64,000 bases of DNA, from contig NZ_FPAS01000005.1 in assembly GCF_900116425.1 (NCBI RefSeq), forward strand, positions 124,001 through 188,000, in the 5' to 3' direction. Under the pieces are notes generated by a model that worked only from the letters and a program-made list of their open reading frames with translations, had not been told where the DNA came from and did not search any database. Source of the stretch: Lishizhenia tianjinensis (GTDB lineage: Bacteria; Bacteroidota; Bacteroidia; Flavobacteriales_D; Crocinitomicaceae). The stretch's first letter is position 1; each line of letters starts with the position of its first letter. The translations under genes were made by a program, and so were the position numbers. This document shows positions 35,621 to 43,656 of this stretch, piece after piece.

Positions 35621-36784
35621 ATGAAGCAGGTAAACGAGGCGATAGCAGAACTATTATTAAGACACAATTGTGTGATCATCCCCAACTTTGGTGGATTCAT
35701 TGCCAATGTGCTTAATGCTCAAATAGATTTAAATCAAGGAAGAATAGAGGCGCCTAAAAAGGCCCTTACTTTTAATACAAACCTGATCAACAACGACGGT
35801 TTATTAGCCAACTATATGGCCAATAAAAACCAATGGAGTTTTGAGCAGGCAAGTACAACCATTCAAGAAGAGGTTGTAACTTGGAAACAACAATTGAAGC
35901 AAGGAGAGCGCGTGGAAATCGAACGTGTAGGTTTCTTGTATTTCGATAAAGAACAGAACCTCAATTTTGAACAAGACAGATTCTTTAACTTGTTGTTGTC
36001 TTCTTATGGTTTAAGCGATGTTAATTTCGTTCAACCTGCCAAAGAAGAAAAAACAGCTCCGGCTTTAACCGCTGTAAAAGCAATTGAGGAGGAAAAAGAA
36101 GAGAAAACACCTATCATTTCTATAGGGAAAGCAGAAGAAATAAGAACGGTTGCAGAGCAAGAGGTAGAACAACCAACAAAGCGTAAGCGTGCGTTCTGGA
36201 AGTATGCAGCGGCTGCGGCATTTATTCCCGTTGCCTTCTATTCTTATTGGATACCGACACAAACGGATGTTTTACAATCAGGAGTTGTGTTGAAAGGAGA
36301 TTTTAATCCTTTTGTACAACCAGAGCTAAAACAATACGATCCTGCAAATTCACCCGTATTAGAAGTTGAGCGTTTAGCACCAGAAAAATCTTTGGAAGAG
36401 ATTATGAATGAACTTCCGGAGGGTGTGGAAACCTATACCTTCCCTGTAGACGATTACTTCTACTTAACGGTAAAAAAAGAAAGCACTGAAACTATTCCAA
36501 CGCAAGTTGAAAAGGTTGAAGAGGTTTCTACTCCTGTAGCAAAAGAAGAAAGTGTTGCCACTACTTACAGTCGTCATTTAATAGCTGGGTGTTTTACAGA
36601 AAAAGAAAATGCCGAAAGTTTGGTAAATGCGCTTAAAAATGATGGCTTGAATGCTTTCGTTTTGGATTATCACAAAGGTTTGTACAGAGTGAGTGCTGCG
36701 CAAAGCAATGATAGAGAAGAGGCATTGGCCCTAAAGAAGAAATTACAAGGATCAGGTGTAATCACTTGGTTACTTCATCTATAA
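35621..36784 (+). CDS. HU-CCDC81 and SPOR domain membrane protein
   Basis: A 387-residue protein starting MKQVNEAIAELLLRHN (a TTG 9 nt earlier is rejected). The N-terminal ~125 residues are a HU-like CCDC81 pair (CVIIPNFGGFIANVL, ALTFNTNLINNDGLLANYMA, RVEIERVGFLYFDKEQNLNF). A single membrane span is at about 190-205 (FWKYAAAAAFIPVAFYSYW). The C-terminal ~75 residues are a SPOR domain (YSRHLIAGCFTEKENAESLV, LNAFVLDYHKGLYRVSAA) that binds denuded septal glycan. In Bacteroidota this class sits near division and envelope genes. Terminator directly downstream. Confidence 0.92.
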   Translation: MKQVNEAIAELLLRHNCVIIPNFGGFIANVLNAQIDLNQGRIEAPKKALTFNTNLINNDGLLANYMANKNQWSFEQASTTIQEEVVTWKQQLKQGERVEIERVGFLYFDKEQNLNFEQDRFFNLLLSSYGLSDVNFVQPAKEEKTAPALTAVKAIEEEKEEKTPIISIGKAEEIRTVAEQEVEQPTKRKRAFWKYAAAAAFIPVAFYSYWIPTQTDVLQSGVVLKGDFNPFVQPELKQYDPANSPVLEVERLAPEKSLEEIMNELPEGVETYTFPVDDYFYLTVKKESTETIPTQVEKVEEVSTPVAKEESVATTYSRHLIAGCFTEKENAESLVNALKNDGLNAFVLDYHKGLYRVSAAQSNDREEALALKKKLQGSGVITWLLHL

Positions 36785-36790
36785 TAATTT

Positions 36791-36816
36791 AAATGCTCCT
36801 TTTCGGAGCATTTTTT
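36791..36816 (+). terminator. Intrinsic terminator after the SPOR gene
   Basis: AAATGCTCC / GGAGCATTT, perfect 9-bp stem with 5-nt loop and T run, 7 nt after the stop. Confidence 0.85.
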
Positions 36817-36833
36817 AATTCAATACATTTTAT

Positions 36834-38030
36834 ATGAAAAAATCTGTGTTAATGTTAGGTGCTTTGGCGCTTACATTTAATTCTTTTAGTCAAGATTTCA
36901 CAACGAACAGTGAAACGTCACAATACAAATTTGAGAAAGTGGCACATTTGGATGCTACACCTGTACAATCTCAAGGGTATACAGGTACTTGTTGGAGTTT
37001 TTCAGCCTTGTCTTTCTTTGAGTCAGAAATGATAAGAATGGGGAAGAAAGATGTTCCACAATTGTCTGAAATGTATGTAGCGCGTAAAGCTTACGAAGGA
37101 AAAGCAGAAAAATACATCCGTATGGATGGGAAAACAAACTTCTCACAAGGTGGTGCTTTTCATGATATTCCTTGGGTATTTAGAAACCACGGATTGGTTC
37201 CTGCAGAAGCTTATGAGGGATTGAACTATGGTACTGATAAGCACAACCACAGCGAAATGTTTGCTGGTTTAGAAGGTTTTGTAAAAGGAATCATGTCTAC
37301 CGTAGGTTCTACAGGTTTAACGAGTTCTTGGAAGGCTGGTTTTGCAGCCATCTTGGATGCTTATTTGGGAGAAGATCCAACAAACTTTACGTACAAGGGT
37401 AAAGAATATACGCCACGTTCTTTTGCAGATGAAACAGGCTTAAAAATGGATGATTATGTTTCTTTAACTTCATTCACAAACCATCCTTTGAACCAACAAT
37501 GTTTCTTAGCGATTCAAGATAACTGGGCTTGGGGAAGTTCTTACAATGTAAGTTTAGAGGACCTCGTAAGTGCAACAGAAGAAGCCTTGAAAAATGGTTA
37601 TACTGTTGCTTGGGGAGCTGATGTTTCTGAAAAAGGATTCTCTTTTAGAGATGGATTAGCAATAGTACCCGCAGATGAATCTACCATTCAAGTTAGAGGT
37701 AGAGACAATAGAAATTATTCGGATGCAGGAGCAGAGAAGATTTCAAATGCTTTTGATACACCTGTTGCAGAAAAAGAAATAACTGCGGAGCTTCGTCAGA
37801 AAGGTTATGATAATAAAACGACTACGGATGACCACGGTATGCACATTACAGGTTTGTACAAAGAAGCGAATGGAACTCCTTACTTCTTAGTGAAAAATAG
37901 TTGGGGAACAGGTAATTACCCAGAAGGTTACTTATACGTTTCTGCTAACTACTTTAAATGGAAGACCATCAATGTTTACTTGCATAAAGATGCATTGACC
38001 AAAGAAATGAAGAAGAAATTGAATTTATAA
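36834..38030 (+). CDS. C1 family (bleomycin hydrolase-like) aminopeptidase
   Basis: A 398-residue exported cysteine peptidase of the PepC/bleomycin hydrolase family. A signal peptide ends FNSFSQ (about residue 20). Catalytic Cys53 is in QGYTGTCWSFSA; the oxyanion Gln is three residues ahead (Q in QSQGYTGT); catalytic His in DDHGMHITGLYK and Asn in LVKNSWGTGN. Unlike cytoplasmic PepC it carries a signal peptide, as in other Bacteroidota. Likely degrades peptides in the periplasm or outside. Monocistronic between two terminators. Confidence 0.94.
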   Translation: MKKSVLMLGALALTFNSFSQDFTTNSETSQYKFEKVAHLDATPVQSQGYTGTCWSFSALSFFESEMIRMGKKDVPQLSEMYVARKAYEGKAEKYIRMDGKTNFSQGGAFHDIPWVFRNHGLVPAEAYEGLNYGTDKHNHSEMFAGLEGFVKGIMSTVGSTGLTSSWKAGFAAILDAYLGEDPTNFTYKGKEYTPRSFADETGLKMDDYVSLTSFTNHPLNQQCFLAIQDNWAWGSSYNVSLEDLVSATEEALKNGYTVAWGADVSEKGFSFRDGLAIVPADESTIQVRGRDNRNYSDAGAEKISNAFDTPVAEKEITAELRQKGYDNKTTTDDHGMHITGLYKEANGTPYFLVKNSWGTGNYPEGYLYVSANYFKWKTINVYLHKDALTKEMKKKLNL

Positions 38031-38051
38031 TTTCGTTCAACTAAAAATGTG

Positions 38052-38080
38052 AAAAGCCTTCCTTCGGGGAGGCTTTTTTT
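38052..38080 (+). terminator. Intrinsic terminator after the C1 peptidase gene
   Basis: AAAAGCCTTCC and GGGAGGCTTTT pair around a TTCG tetraloop, followed by T. 22 nt after the stop. Confidence 0.85.
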
Positions 38081-38133
38081 ATGCAATGGCCTGCTATGAT
38101 TTGTATTTGTGATGGCAAAATGAATATTTGATT

Positions 38134-38170
38134 TTGTGTATAACTAATAATGTCGTAACTTGTGTATAAC
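38134..38170 (+). promoter_or_regulatory. Two 11-bp direct repeats upstream of the BlaI-like gene
   Basis: TTGTGTATAAC occurs at 38134-38144 and 38160-38170, identical, starts 26 bp apart, the second ending 17 nt before the ATG. Two readings: an operator for the BlaI-like repressor, or two DnaA boxes (the complement GTTATACACAA contains TTATACACA, matching TTATNCACA). A single TGTGTATAA also occurs at 139-147. Confidence 0.5.
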
Positions 38171-38187
38171 AACTAAACGTATTGATT

Positions 38188-38484
38188 ATGCAACGATTAA
38201 CTCCAGCAGAGGAGAAGGTTATGCTCAAATTATGGCAACTGGAGGTTGCCGTAGTGAAAGACATTCTAGAGCTTTATGAAAAGCCCAGACCTTCGTACAA
38301 CACAGTTTCTACCATTGTGAGGATACTCGAAAAAAAGAAATTTATTGAACACAAAAAGAAAGGACGAGGTTACATTTATATGCCGCGCGTTACGAAAATG
38401 GACTACAGTGAGTATCTCATTTCCTTTCTAAAAGTCAATTATTTCGACAATGATGTAGAAAAATTTAAAGCTGCAATAGTGTAA
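38188..38484 (+). CDS. BlaI/MecI/CopY family repressor (no BlaR partner)
   Basis: A 98-residue winged-helix regulator starting MQRLTPAEEKVMLKLW. The DNA-binding core is canonical: LTPAEEKVMLKLWQLEVAVV, RPSYNTVSTIVRILEKKKFI then EHKKKGRGYIYMPRVTK. The C-terminal dimerisation and cleavage region is short (SEYLISFLKVNYFDNDVEKF) compared with ~120-130 residues for typical BlaI. No M56 BlaR1 peptidase gene follows; the next gene is convergent. Direct repeats upstream could be its operator. Regulates beta-lactam or metal responses in relatives; its targets here are unknown. Confidence 0.9.
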   Translation: MQRLTPAEEKVMLKLWQLEVAVVKDILELYEKPRPSYNTVSTIVRILEKKKFIEHKKKGRGYIYMPRVTKMDYSEYLISFLKVNYFDNDVEKFKAAIV

Positions 38485-38489
38485 TAAGC

Positions 38490-39311
38490 TTACGGAACAG
38501 AACAAAAACTGATGGCCAACAAAATTATACCGCCATCGATTAAACCTGAGTAAAAGAGCTCAGGTTTATTTTTTGTAGTAAGTTGTATCAATACCGCCTG
38601 ATAAATTAAAGCAATCGTTAATAGACTTTGTTGCAATAAATTTGTGCTTAAGTAAGAAAAGATACAAGCAGATGAAATCAAGGTAATGAGTGCTATTTTC
38701 TTGGCTAAATCAATTCCAAAAACTTGAGGAACCGTTTTGCTGTTGGGATCATCATAGTTTAAATCTCTAATGTCAAATGGTACGGTAATGGCCAAAATGT
38801 AGAGGTAAAATGCTGCGCCGAATAAGAAACTATTCCAACTTAAAAGCTCTTCGTTTAAGGCCGGAAAAATGCAAGTAGAGCTTACCCAAACGAGGGCAAT
38901 AAGGTGAATCTTTACGTGTGGAATTTCTCTCAAATTTTTAAGGTTACCCAATTTTAAGGCGTAGAATATGGAGATAAAGGCTAGGGGAATAAGAAAAATA
39001 AAAGAGTGTAAATGGTAAAGGTGTTGGAAGTAAATGATCAAACAAAGTATAGAACTCAATATACTAAGAATGTAAAGTAGTTTGGAATGTTGCTTTAACC
39101 AGAGTAAACGGCCGGTGTCCCATTCTTTTTTATCCTGACTCCTTTTTATAATGCGCTGAGCGTTGTAGGTTAGAAGGGTAGCAGAGAAAACGAAAAGGGC
39201 ATAGTAGAAAGCATTTTCAATATCCTGTTGTACACAAAAAGCATAACTCATACTCGCAGCCGAAAGGCTTACTAAAATATTGGAGTATACTATGAACCGA
39301 ATGCTTTTCAA
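38490..39311 (-). CDS. UbiA-like membrane protein with altered first Asp motif
   Basis: A 273-residue integral membrane protein with about 8 hydrophobic segments. It resembles UbiA prenyltransferases: the second aspartate motif is recognisable (DIRDLNYDDPNSKTVPQVFG), but the first usual N-D-x-x-D is replaced by YNAQRIIKRSQDKKEWD, so the diphosphate-binding residues are altered. Activity as a prenyltransferase is therefore uncertain. The start overlaps the upstream small membrane protein gene by 4 nt, so they form one unit. Convergent with the BlaI-like gene (5 nt gap). Confidence 0.75.
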   Translation of the reverse strand: MKSIRFIVYSNILVSLSAASMSYAFCVQQDIENAFYYALFVFSATLLTYNAQRIIKRSQDKKEWDTGRLLWLKQHSKLLYILSILSSILCLIIYFQHLYHLHSFIFLIPLAFISIFYALKLGNLKNLREIPHVKIHLIALVWVSSTCIFPALNEELLSWNSFLFGAAFYLYILAITVPFDIRDLNYDDPNSKTVPQVFGIDLAKKIALITLISSACIFSYLSTNLLQQSLLTIALIYQAVLIQLTTKNKPELFYSGLIDGGIILLAISFCSVP

Positions 39312-39763
39312 AATTCAATTTCTTTGCTTTCGCCAAAGCTATCTAAAGTATCGATTTCTACATCATAGGCGGCTTTAAATCTTACCTGTATAAGCGCATG
39401 AAAGTAAATGGAGTCTAATACATAGTACCCTACAATTAAGAGGGAAATTCTGCTGAATTCACTCGCCGAACTTCCAAAAATGTAAAATGCAAGTATGGTT
39501 AAAAATGCTCCCGCAGTATGAATAACAAAGGTAAATAGATGAAGTCCCATTTTACTATTTTCCTTTTGAAGTCTGTAATACATTAGAGCAAGGAAAATAA
39601 TAATGAAGGGCAGTGAAGTGATCAAAGCGACTACGGCAGCAATTAGTCCCATACCTATAGCTTCTAAAGAACCGTTAATAGGGATGGCTAAAAATATAGA
39701 GCTCACCAAGCATGCTAAATAGGCTAAAAGAAAATGTCGGGCTTTAAGGTTTTGCTTTTTCAT
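39308..39763 (-). CDS. Hypothetical four-pass membrane protein
   Basis: A 151-residue membrane protein from the ATG at 39763 (MKKQNLKARHFLLAYLAC); a GTG two codons upstream is in frame. Four hydrophobic stretches (about 12-28, 35-62, 78-97, 106-125), cytoplasmic acidic tail (YDVEIDTLDSFGESKEIEF). No family recognised. Overlaps the UbiA-like gene by 4 nt, so the two may work together. Confidence 0.65.
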   Translation of the reverse strand: MKKQNLKARHFLLAYLACLVSSIFLAIPINGSLEAIGMGLIAAVVALITSLPFIIIFLALMYYRLQKENSKMGLHLFTFVIHTAGAFLTILAFYIFGSSASEFSRISLLIVGYYVLDSIYFHALIQVRFKAAYDVEIDTLDSFGESKEIEF

Positions 39764-39800
39764 ACCCACAAGATAAACAAACAGAAAGTATGGAAAAAGA

Positions 39801-39826
39801 AAAAGGACCAGTTACCTGATCCTTTT
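39801..39826 (-). terminator. Intrinsic terminator of the bacilliredoxin gene
   Basis: AAAAGGACCAG / CTGATCCTTTT (one mismatch), TTAC loop, A-rich upstream giving U-run on the minus transcript. 19 nt beyond the stop. Confidence 0.7.
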
Positions 39827-39845
39827 CGTATGCTTTTGTGAGGAA

Positions 39846-40259
39846 TTAACAAAATTGTTTGTAAGCCTCTTTTAAATTTTCAGCAATCATTTCAGCAGTT
39901 CCACCTTCGATGTGGTGTCTTTCTAAGAAGTGAACCAATTTACCATCTTTGAACAAAGCAATAGATGGAGATGATGGAGGGTAAGGTAAGAAGTACTTTC
40001 TTGCTTGGTTTGTAGCTTCACCGTCAACTCCTGCAAAAACAGTTGTTAAAGCATCTGGTTTTACATCACCTTGAATTGATAATTTAACACCTGGTCTCAT
40101 GTTACCAGCTGCACATCCACATACAGAGTTTACAACTACTAATAAACTTCCTTCGCTTCCGTTTATTTTATTGTCTACCTCTTCTGCTGTTGTTAATTGT
40201 TCAAATCCAACTGAAGTTAAATCTTCTTTCATTGGAGCAACTAATTCTGGAGGGTACAT
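39846..40259 (-). CDS. BrxA/BrxB family bacilliredoxin
   Basis: A 137-residue YphP/YqiW thioredoxin-fold protein. Family marks: MYPPELVAPMKEDLTSVGFE at the N-terminus, VVNSVCGCAAGNMRPG with the CGC active site (residues about 47-49) and PPSSPSIALFKDGKLVHFLE. These proteins remove bacillithiol from S-bacillithiolated proteins in Firmicutes; several Bacteroidota also carry them. Whether this organism makes bacillithiol cannot be judged from the window. Monocistronic. Confidence 0.93.
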   Translation of the reverse strand: MYPPELVAPMKEDLTSVGFEQLTTAEEVDNKINGSEGSLLVVVNSVCGCAAGNMRPGVKLSIQGDVKPDALTTVFAGVDGEATNQARKYFLPYPPSSPSIALFKDGKLVHFLERHHIEGGTAEMIAENLKEAYKQFC

Positions 40260-40349
40260 ATTTCTCGTTTTTTAATTTTGTACAAAGATAGTAAGCATCT
40301 TAACATAGCGGCAAGAAATTACTGTCTGGTGAAGTACATCATTTCAATT

Positions 40350-41408
40350 CTACAACTCTCCTGCCTCTTGTTTCCTAAATCTCTTATGAAAACGTTGGAT
40401 GTTTACTTCTGCTATTAAGTCCTCTCCATTTAAAATATGGTCTAACAAATGTTCGCTCAAATAAGGTGCTAACATATAACCTTTTGTACCCAGACCATTA
40501 AAAACAAACAAGCCTTTGTGTTTGGGATGTTCGCCTAAAAATGCACGTCTGTCTGGAGAGGTAGGACGTATACCTGTGATGTGTTCGTTGATAGTAAACT
40601 TAGCCGTAGAATTTAGGTCATATTTTTCTAAAAGCTCTGCCTTCTTTTCTTCAGTTGGCGTTAAATCAGTAGTGTTCCAATCGAAAGTTGCACCCAGTTT
40701 AAAACGTTGGTCACCAACAGGTAATACAAAACATTTACGGTTTAAAATTTCATCTTCACTTAACTCATCAGAGGAAATGTCTAACAATTCTCCTTTGGTT
40801 TGACCCAAGGGCAAGTAATTGAACCAAGGGTTTTCCTTGCCTTTATATCCTTCCGCAAACACAATGAAATCAAAGTGCTCTTGCTTGTAGCTTTTTTGTT
40901 CAATATCAATGGCTTGATGGTCTATACTTTCATAGCGAAGTAAGCCTTTTCCTTCAAAATAGTCTCTGTTGGCTTTCAAGAAATTTTCGCTGTGTATGTA
41001 GCCGCCTTTTAATACAAAACCTTGACCAAAAGTGTCTTTTGCATAAGCAGGATGAGGTTGAGCATCCAATTGTAAATAGGATGAGTATTCAGGATCTTCA
41101 CTTCTTTCCTTCCACAATTTAGCTTCATCTTCGGAAGAAAATAAGCGTCGAATAGGAATGTGATGAAAGAAAGTGCTTCCCGTTTTTTCTTCGAGGTTTT
41201 TATAGAAATTATTGAGGTAGGGAATGAATTCATCTGCTTTCCAACTTTTGAGCATTCTTCGAAAAACAAAAGGATTGATCATACCTGCAGCAACACGTGT
41301 ACTGTGGTTTTCTTTTTCAGTAATGATTAGAAAATCTTCTCCTCTTTTTTCCAATTGATGTGCGATACTGAGTCCGGCAACACCTCCACCTATAATCAAT
41401 GTTTTCAT
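40350..41408 (-). CDS. FAD-dependent oxidoreductase, DAO family
   Basis: A 352-residue flavoprotein. The FAD-binding Rossmann motif is at the N-terminus (IIGGGVAGLSIAHQLEKRGE, G-x-G-x-x-G), and the C-terminal part shows the DAO signature ITGIRPTSPDRRAFLGEHPK then GLFVFNGLGTKGYMLAP. Members oxidise amino acids or act as the FAD domain in MnmC. No methyltransferase part is present, so it is not MnmC itself. Substrate unknown. Between bacilliredoxin and comF, on the same strand with gaps of 60-90 nt. Confidence 0.9.
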   Translation of the reverse strand: MKTLIIGGGVAGLSIAHQLEKRGEDFLIITEKENHSTRVAAGMINPFVFRRMLKSWKADEFIPYLNNFYKNLEEKTGSTFFHHIPIRRLFSSEDEAKLWKERSEDPEYSSYLQLDAQPHPAYAKDTFGQGFVLKGGYIHSENFLKANRDYFEGKGLLRYESIDHQAIDIEQKSYKQEHFDFIVFAEGYKGKENPWFNYLPLGQTKGELLDISSDELSEDEILNRKCFVLPVGDQRFKLGATFDWNTTDLTPTEEKKAELLEKYDLNSTAKFTINEHITGIRPTSPDRRAFLGEHPKHKGLFVFNGLGTKGYMLAPYLSEHLLDHILNGEDLIAEVNIQRFHKRFRKQEAGEL

Positions 41409-41471
41409 ACGAGATCAAAAGTAAGCAATCCCTTTCATCAAAGGATGAACAGATATCAGTTTTCCGCGTGA

Positions 41472-42197
41472 TTATTGTGCGTAGGCCAAGGTGTAAATAC
41501 TTATAGTGAGGTTGGGTACGCTTTCTTTTAAAGTGAGGGCACAGGCTTCTAGGGTGGCACCTGTTGTTAATACATCGTCCACCAATAAAATATGTTTGTT
41601 GGCTATGCTTTCTGCGTGCTTTACGTAGAATACTTTGCGCACATTATCTATGCGTTCTGCACGTGATTTTTTGGTTTGTGAACTGTTGTGCTTCCCCTTG
41701 TAAAGCACCTTGTCGTAGATGGGGATTTCAAAGACTTCACTCAAACCTTGAGCAAGTAGTTTACTTTGGTTATATCCGCGTTTAAAGTGTTTCTTTTCGT
41801 GTAAGGAAACGGGAATGATTCCGTCAAATGCTTCGAAATGAGGAGAAGCTTTCCATTTTTCGGCCATGAGTTGACCCAAGTAAATGGCAAGTTCTTTTCC
41901 GTGATTGTATTTTATTTGATGAAGTATATTTTGTGTACTTGAATTGGTTTTGAAATAAAGTAGAGAGAGGACAAGATTTAAATAAACCCGACCGTAAAAA
42001 ATTTCATTGATATAAGCGTTTTTCCCTTGTTGTTCGAAGTGGGTAAATCGTAGATTATCATGACAATCAATACATAAGCATTTTTGTTGATAAGGGAGGT
42101 CCTTTTCACACACAAAACAGCGGTTAGGAAATGGAATTGACAGTAGAGATTCTCCTATTTTCGTAACTTGATAATATAGCTTATTTAATCGAGACAA
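41472..42197 (-). CDS. comF: ComF family protein
   Basis: A 241-residue competence-associated phosphoribosyltransferase-fold protein. An N-terminal zinc finger with two CxxC pairs is present (FPNRCFVCEKDL and CLCIDCHDNLRF, residues about 24-45), and the PRTase motif HILLVDDVLTTGATLEACA near residue 205. Relatives help DNA uptake by a mechanism still unclear. dprA is in the same window. Start at 42197 (MSRLNKLYYQ). Confidence 0.94.
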   Translation of the reverse strand: MSRLNKLYYQVTKIGESLLSIPFPNRCFVCEKDLPYQQKCLCIDCHDNLRFTHFEQQGKNAYINEIFYGRVYLNLVLSLLYFKTNSSTQNILHQIKYNHGKELAIYLGQLMAEKWKASPHFEAFDGIIPVSLHEKKHFKRGYNQSKLLAQGLSEVFEIPIYDKVLYKGKHNSSQTKKSRAERIDNVRKVFYVKHAESIANKHILLVDDVLTTGATLEACALTLKESVPNLTISIYTLAYAQ

Positions 42198-42645
42198 AAG
42201 GCGGTTTTTTTGTTTATTTCTTTAAACAAGTTGATGTTGGAAAATATACTTAAAAATTTCCTAAGATTTTGATTGATAAGTCATTAATTTTATAAAAAGT
42301 TCATTAGTAAGTGGTTTTACTGGGCTTCTAAGCGGAGAAAAAATTTCTAAAGAAATTAGATTAATTTTATGTGAATATCTTTTAAGCAGATGTTAATAAT
42401 CCGGTTTCCTTCCACAAGTCAGGGGTTTACAATCTTCAATGTGGATAAAGTTGGAAAATTGTGAATTTCTTTAGTTGATTGATGTCAAAAAATTAGCAAC
42501 ATTTGTACACGCCTCAAATGAATGACTGATTCGAGAAATTCTTTCCAAATAATTAGAGGACAAGTAAAATTTTAAGACTAATAAACAGGGCAAACAAGAG
42601 TTGTTTGCTTATTAGATAAATATTGCACTAAAAAAGGTTAAACAA
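42198..42645. other. 448-bp intergenic region upstream of nrdB
   Basis: AT-rich gap between the divergent comF and nrdB genes. It holds a perfect DnaA box, a candidate promoter and a leader of about 130 nt before nrdB (see 42440-42505). No ORF above ~30 codons, no tRNA and no recognised riboswitch or NrdR box were found. Confidence 0.6.
42440..42505 (+). promoter_or_regulatory. DnaA box and candidate promoter of nrdBA
   Basis: TGTGGATAA (42440-42448) is the exact complement of the DnaA box TTATCCACA. 26 nt later TTG (42475-42477), a 20-nt spacer and AACATTTG (42498-42505, one mismatch to TAnnTTTG) give a plausible promoter. DnaA boxes ahead of the nrd operon are known in Escherichia coli; a like control here is inference. 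Confidence 0.5.
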
Positions 42646-43620
42646 ATGGCACAAAATGAACCAATTTTAGAGGAAAACAAGGACAGATTCGTTCTCTTCC
42701 CAATTAAACACGACGACATTTGGTCGTTCTACAAAAAAGCTGAGGCAAGTTTTTGGACTGCTGAGGAAATCGATTTATCTCCAGACTTAATCGACTGGGA
42801 AAACAAGTTGAATGACGACGAGCGTCATTTCATCAAGCACGTCTTAGCATTCTTTGCTGCATCAGATGGGATAGTTAACGAAAACTTGGCAGAGAATTTT
42901 GTTGCCGAGGTGCAATATACAGAGGCTAAATTCTTCTATGGTTTCCAAATCGCCATGGAGAACATCCACTCAGAAACGTATTCATTATTAATAGATACTT
43001 ACATTAAAGATTCTAAAGAAAAGAATCAATTGTTCAACGCAATCGAAACGATGGATTGTGTTCGTAAGAAGGCAGATTGGGCTTTGCGTTGGATAGACGA
43101 AGGGAGTTTTGCTGAGCGTTTGATCGCGTTTGCAGCAGTAGAGGGTATTTTCTTTTCAGGATCATTTTGTTCTATCTTCTGGTTGAAGAAAAGAGGCTTA
43201 ATGCCAGGATTATCTTTCTCTAACGAGTTGATCTCAAGAGACGAAGGATTGCACTGTGATTTCGCTTGTTTATTGTACAACAGCCACTTGAATAACAAAC
43301 TTTCAACAGATACGGTTAAGAGCATCATCTTAGACGCTGTTGAAATTGAAAAAGAATTTATTCTTGAATCTCTTCCTGTACGTTTAATCGGGATGAACTC
43401 TGAATTGATGTCGCAATACATTGAGTTCGTTGCTGATAGATTACTTGCGGAGTTAGGATGTGAAAAAGTATTCAATGTATCAAATCCGTTTGATTTCATG
43501 GATATGATTTCTATCCAAGGGAAAACTAACTTCTTTGAGAAGAGAGTAGGAGAGTACCAAAAAGCAGGAGTAATGTCAGGAAATGAAGGACAATCATTCT
43601 CTATGGATGAGGACTTCTAA
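42646..43620 (+). CDS. nrdB: Ribonucleotide reductase small subunit, class Ia
   Basis: A 324-residue R2 subunit carrying the diferric-tyrosyl radical for reduction of ribonucleotides. Ligand helices are clear: [18 protein letters not shown] at the start, then [32 protein letters not shown] (E-x-x-H with the radical Tyr four residues on, as in E. coli Tyr122), [10 protein letters not shown] and [12 protein letters not shown]. The C-terminus ends [10 protein letters not shown], the usual acidic tail that docks on NrdA. nrdA follows after 36 nt. Preceded by a long leader with a DnaA box. Confidence 0.97.
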   Translation: MAQNEPILEENKDRFVLFPIKHDDIWSFYKKAEASFWTAEEIDLSPDLIDWENKLNDDERHFIKHVLAFFAASDGIVNENLAENFVAEVQYTEAKFFYGFQIAMENIHSETYSLLIDTYIKDSKEKNQLFNAIETMDCVRKKADWALRWIDEGSFAERLIAFAAVEGIFFSGSFCSIFWLKKRGLMPGLSFSNELISRDEGLHCDFACLLYNSHLNNKLSTDTVKSIILDAVEIEKEFILESLPVRLIGMNSELMSQYIEFVADRLLAELGCEKVFNVSNPFDFMDMISIQGKTNFFEKRVGEYQKAGVMSGNEGQSFSMDEDF

Positions 43621-43656
43621 GAACCAATTATTGAGAAACACCAAAAACACGCGCCC

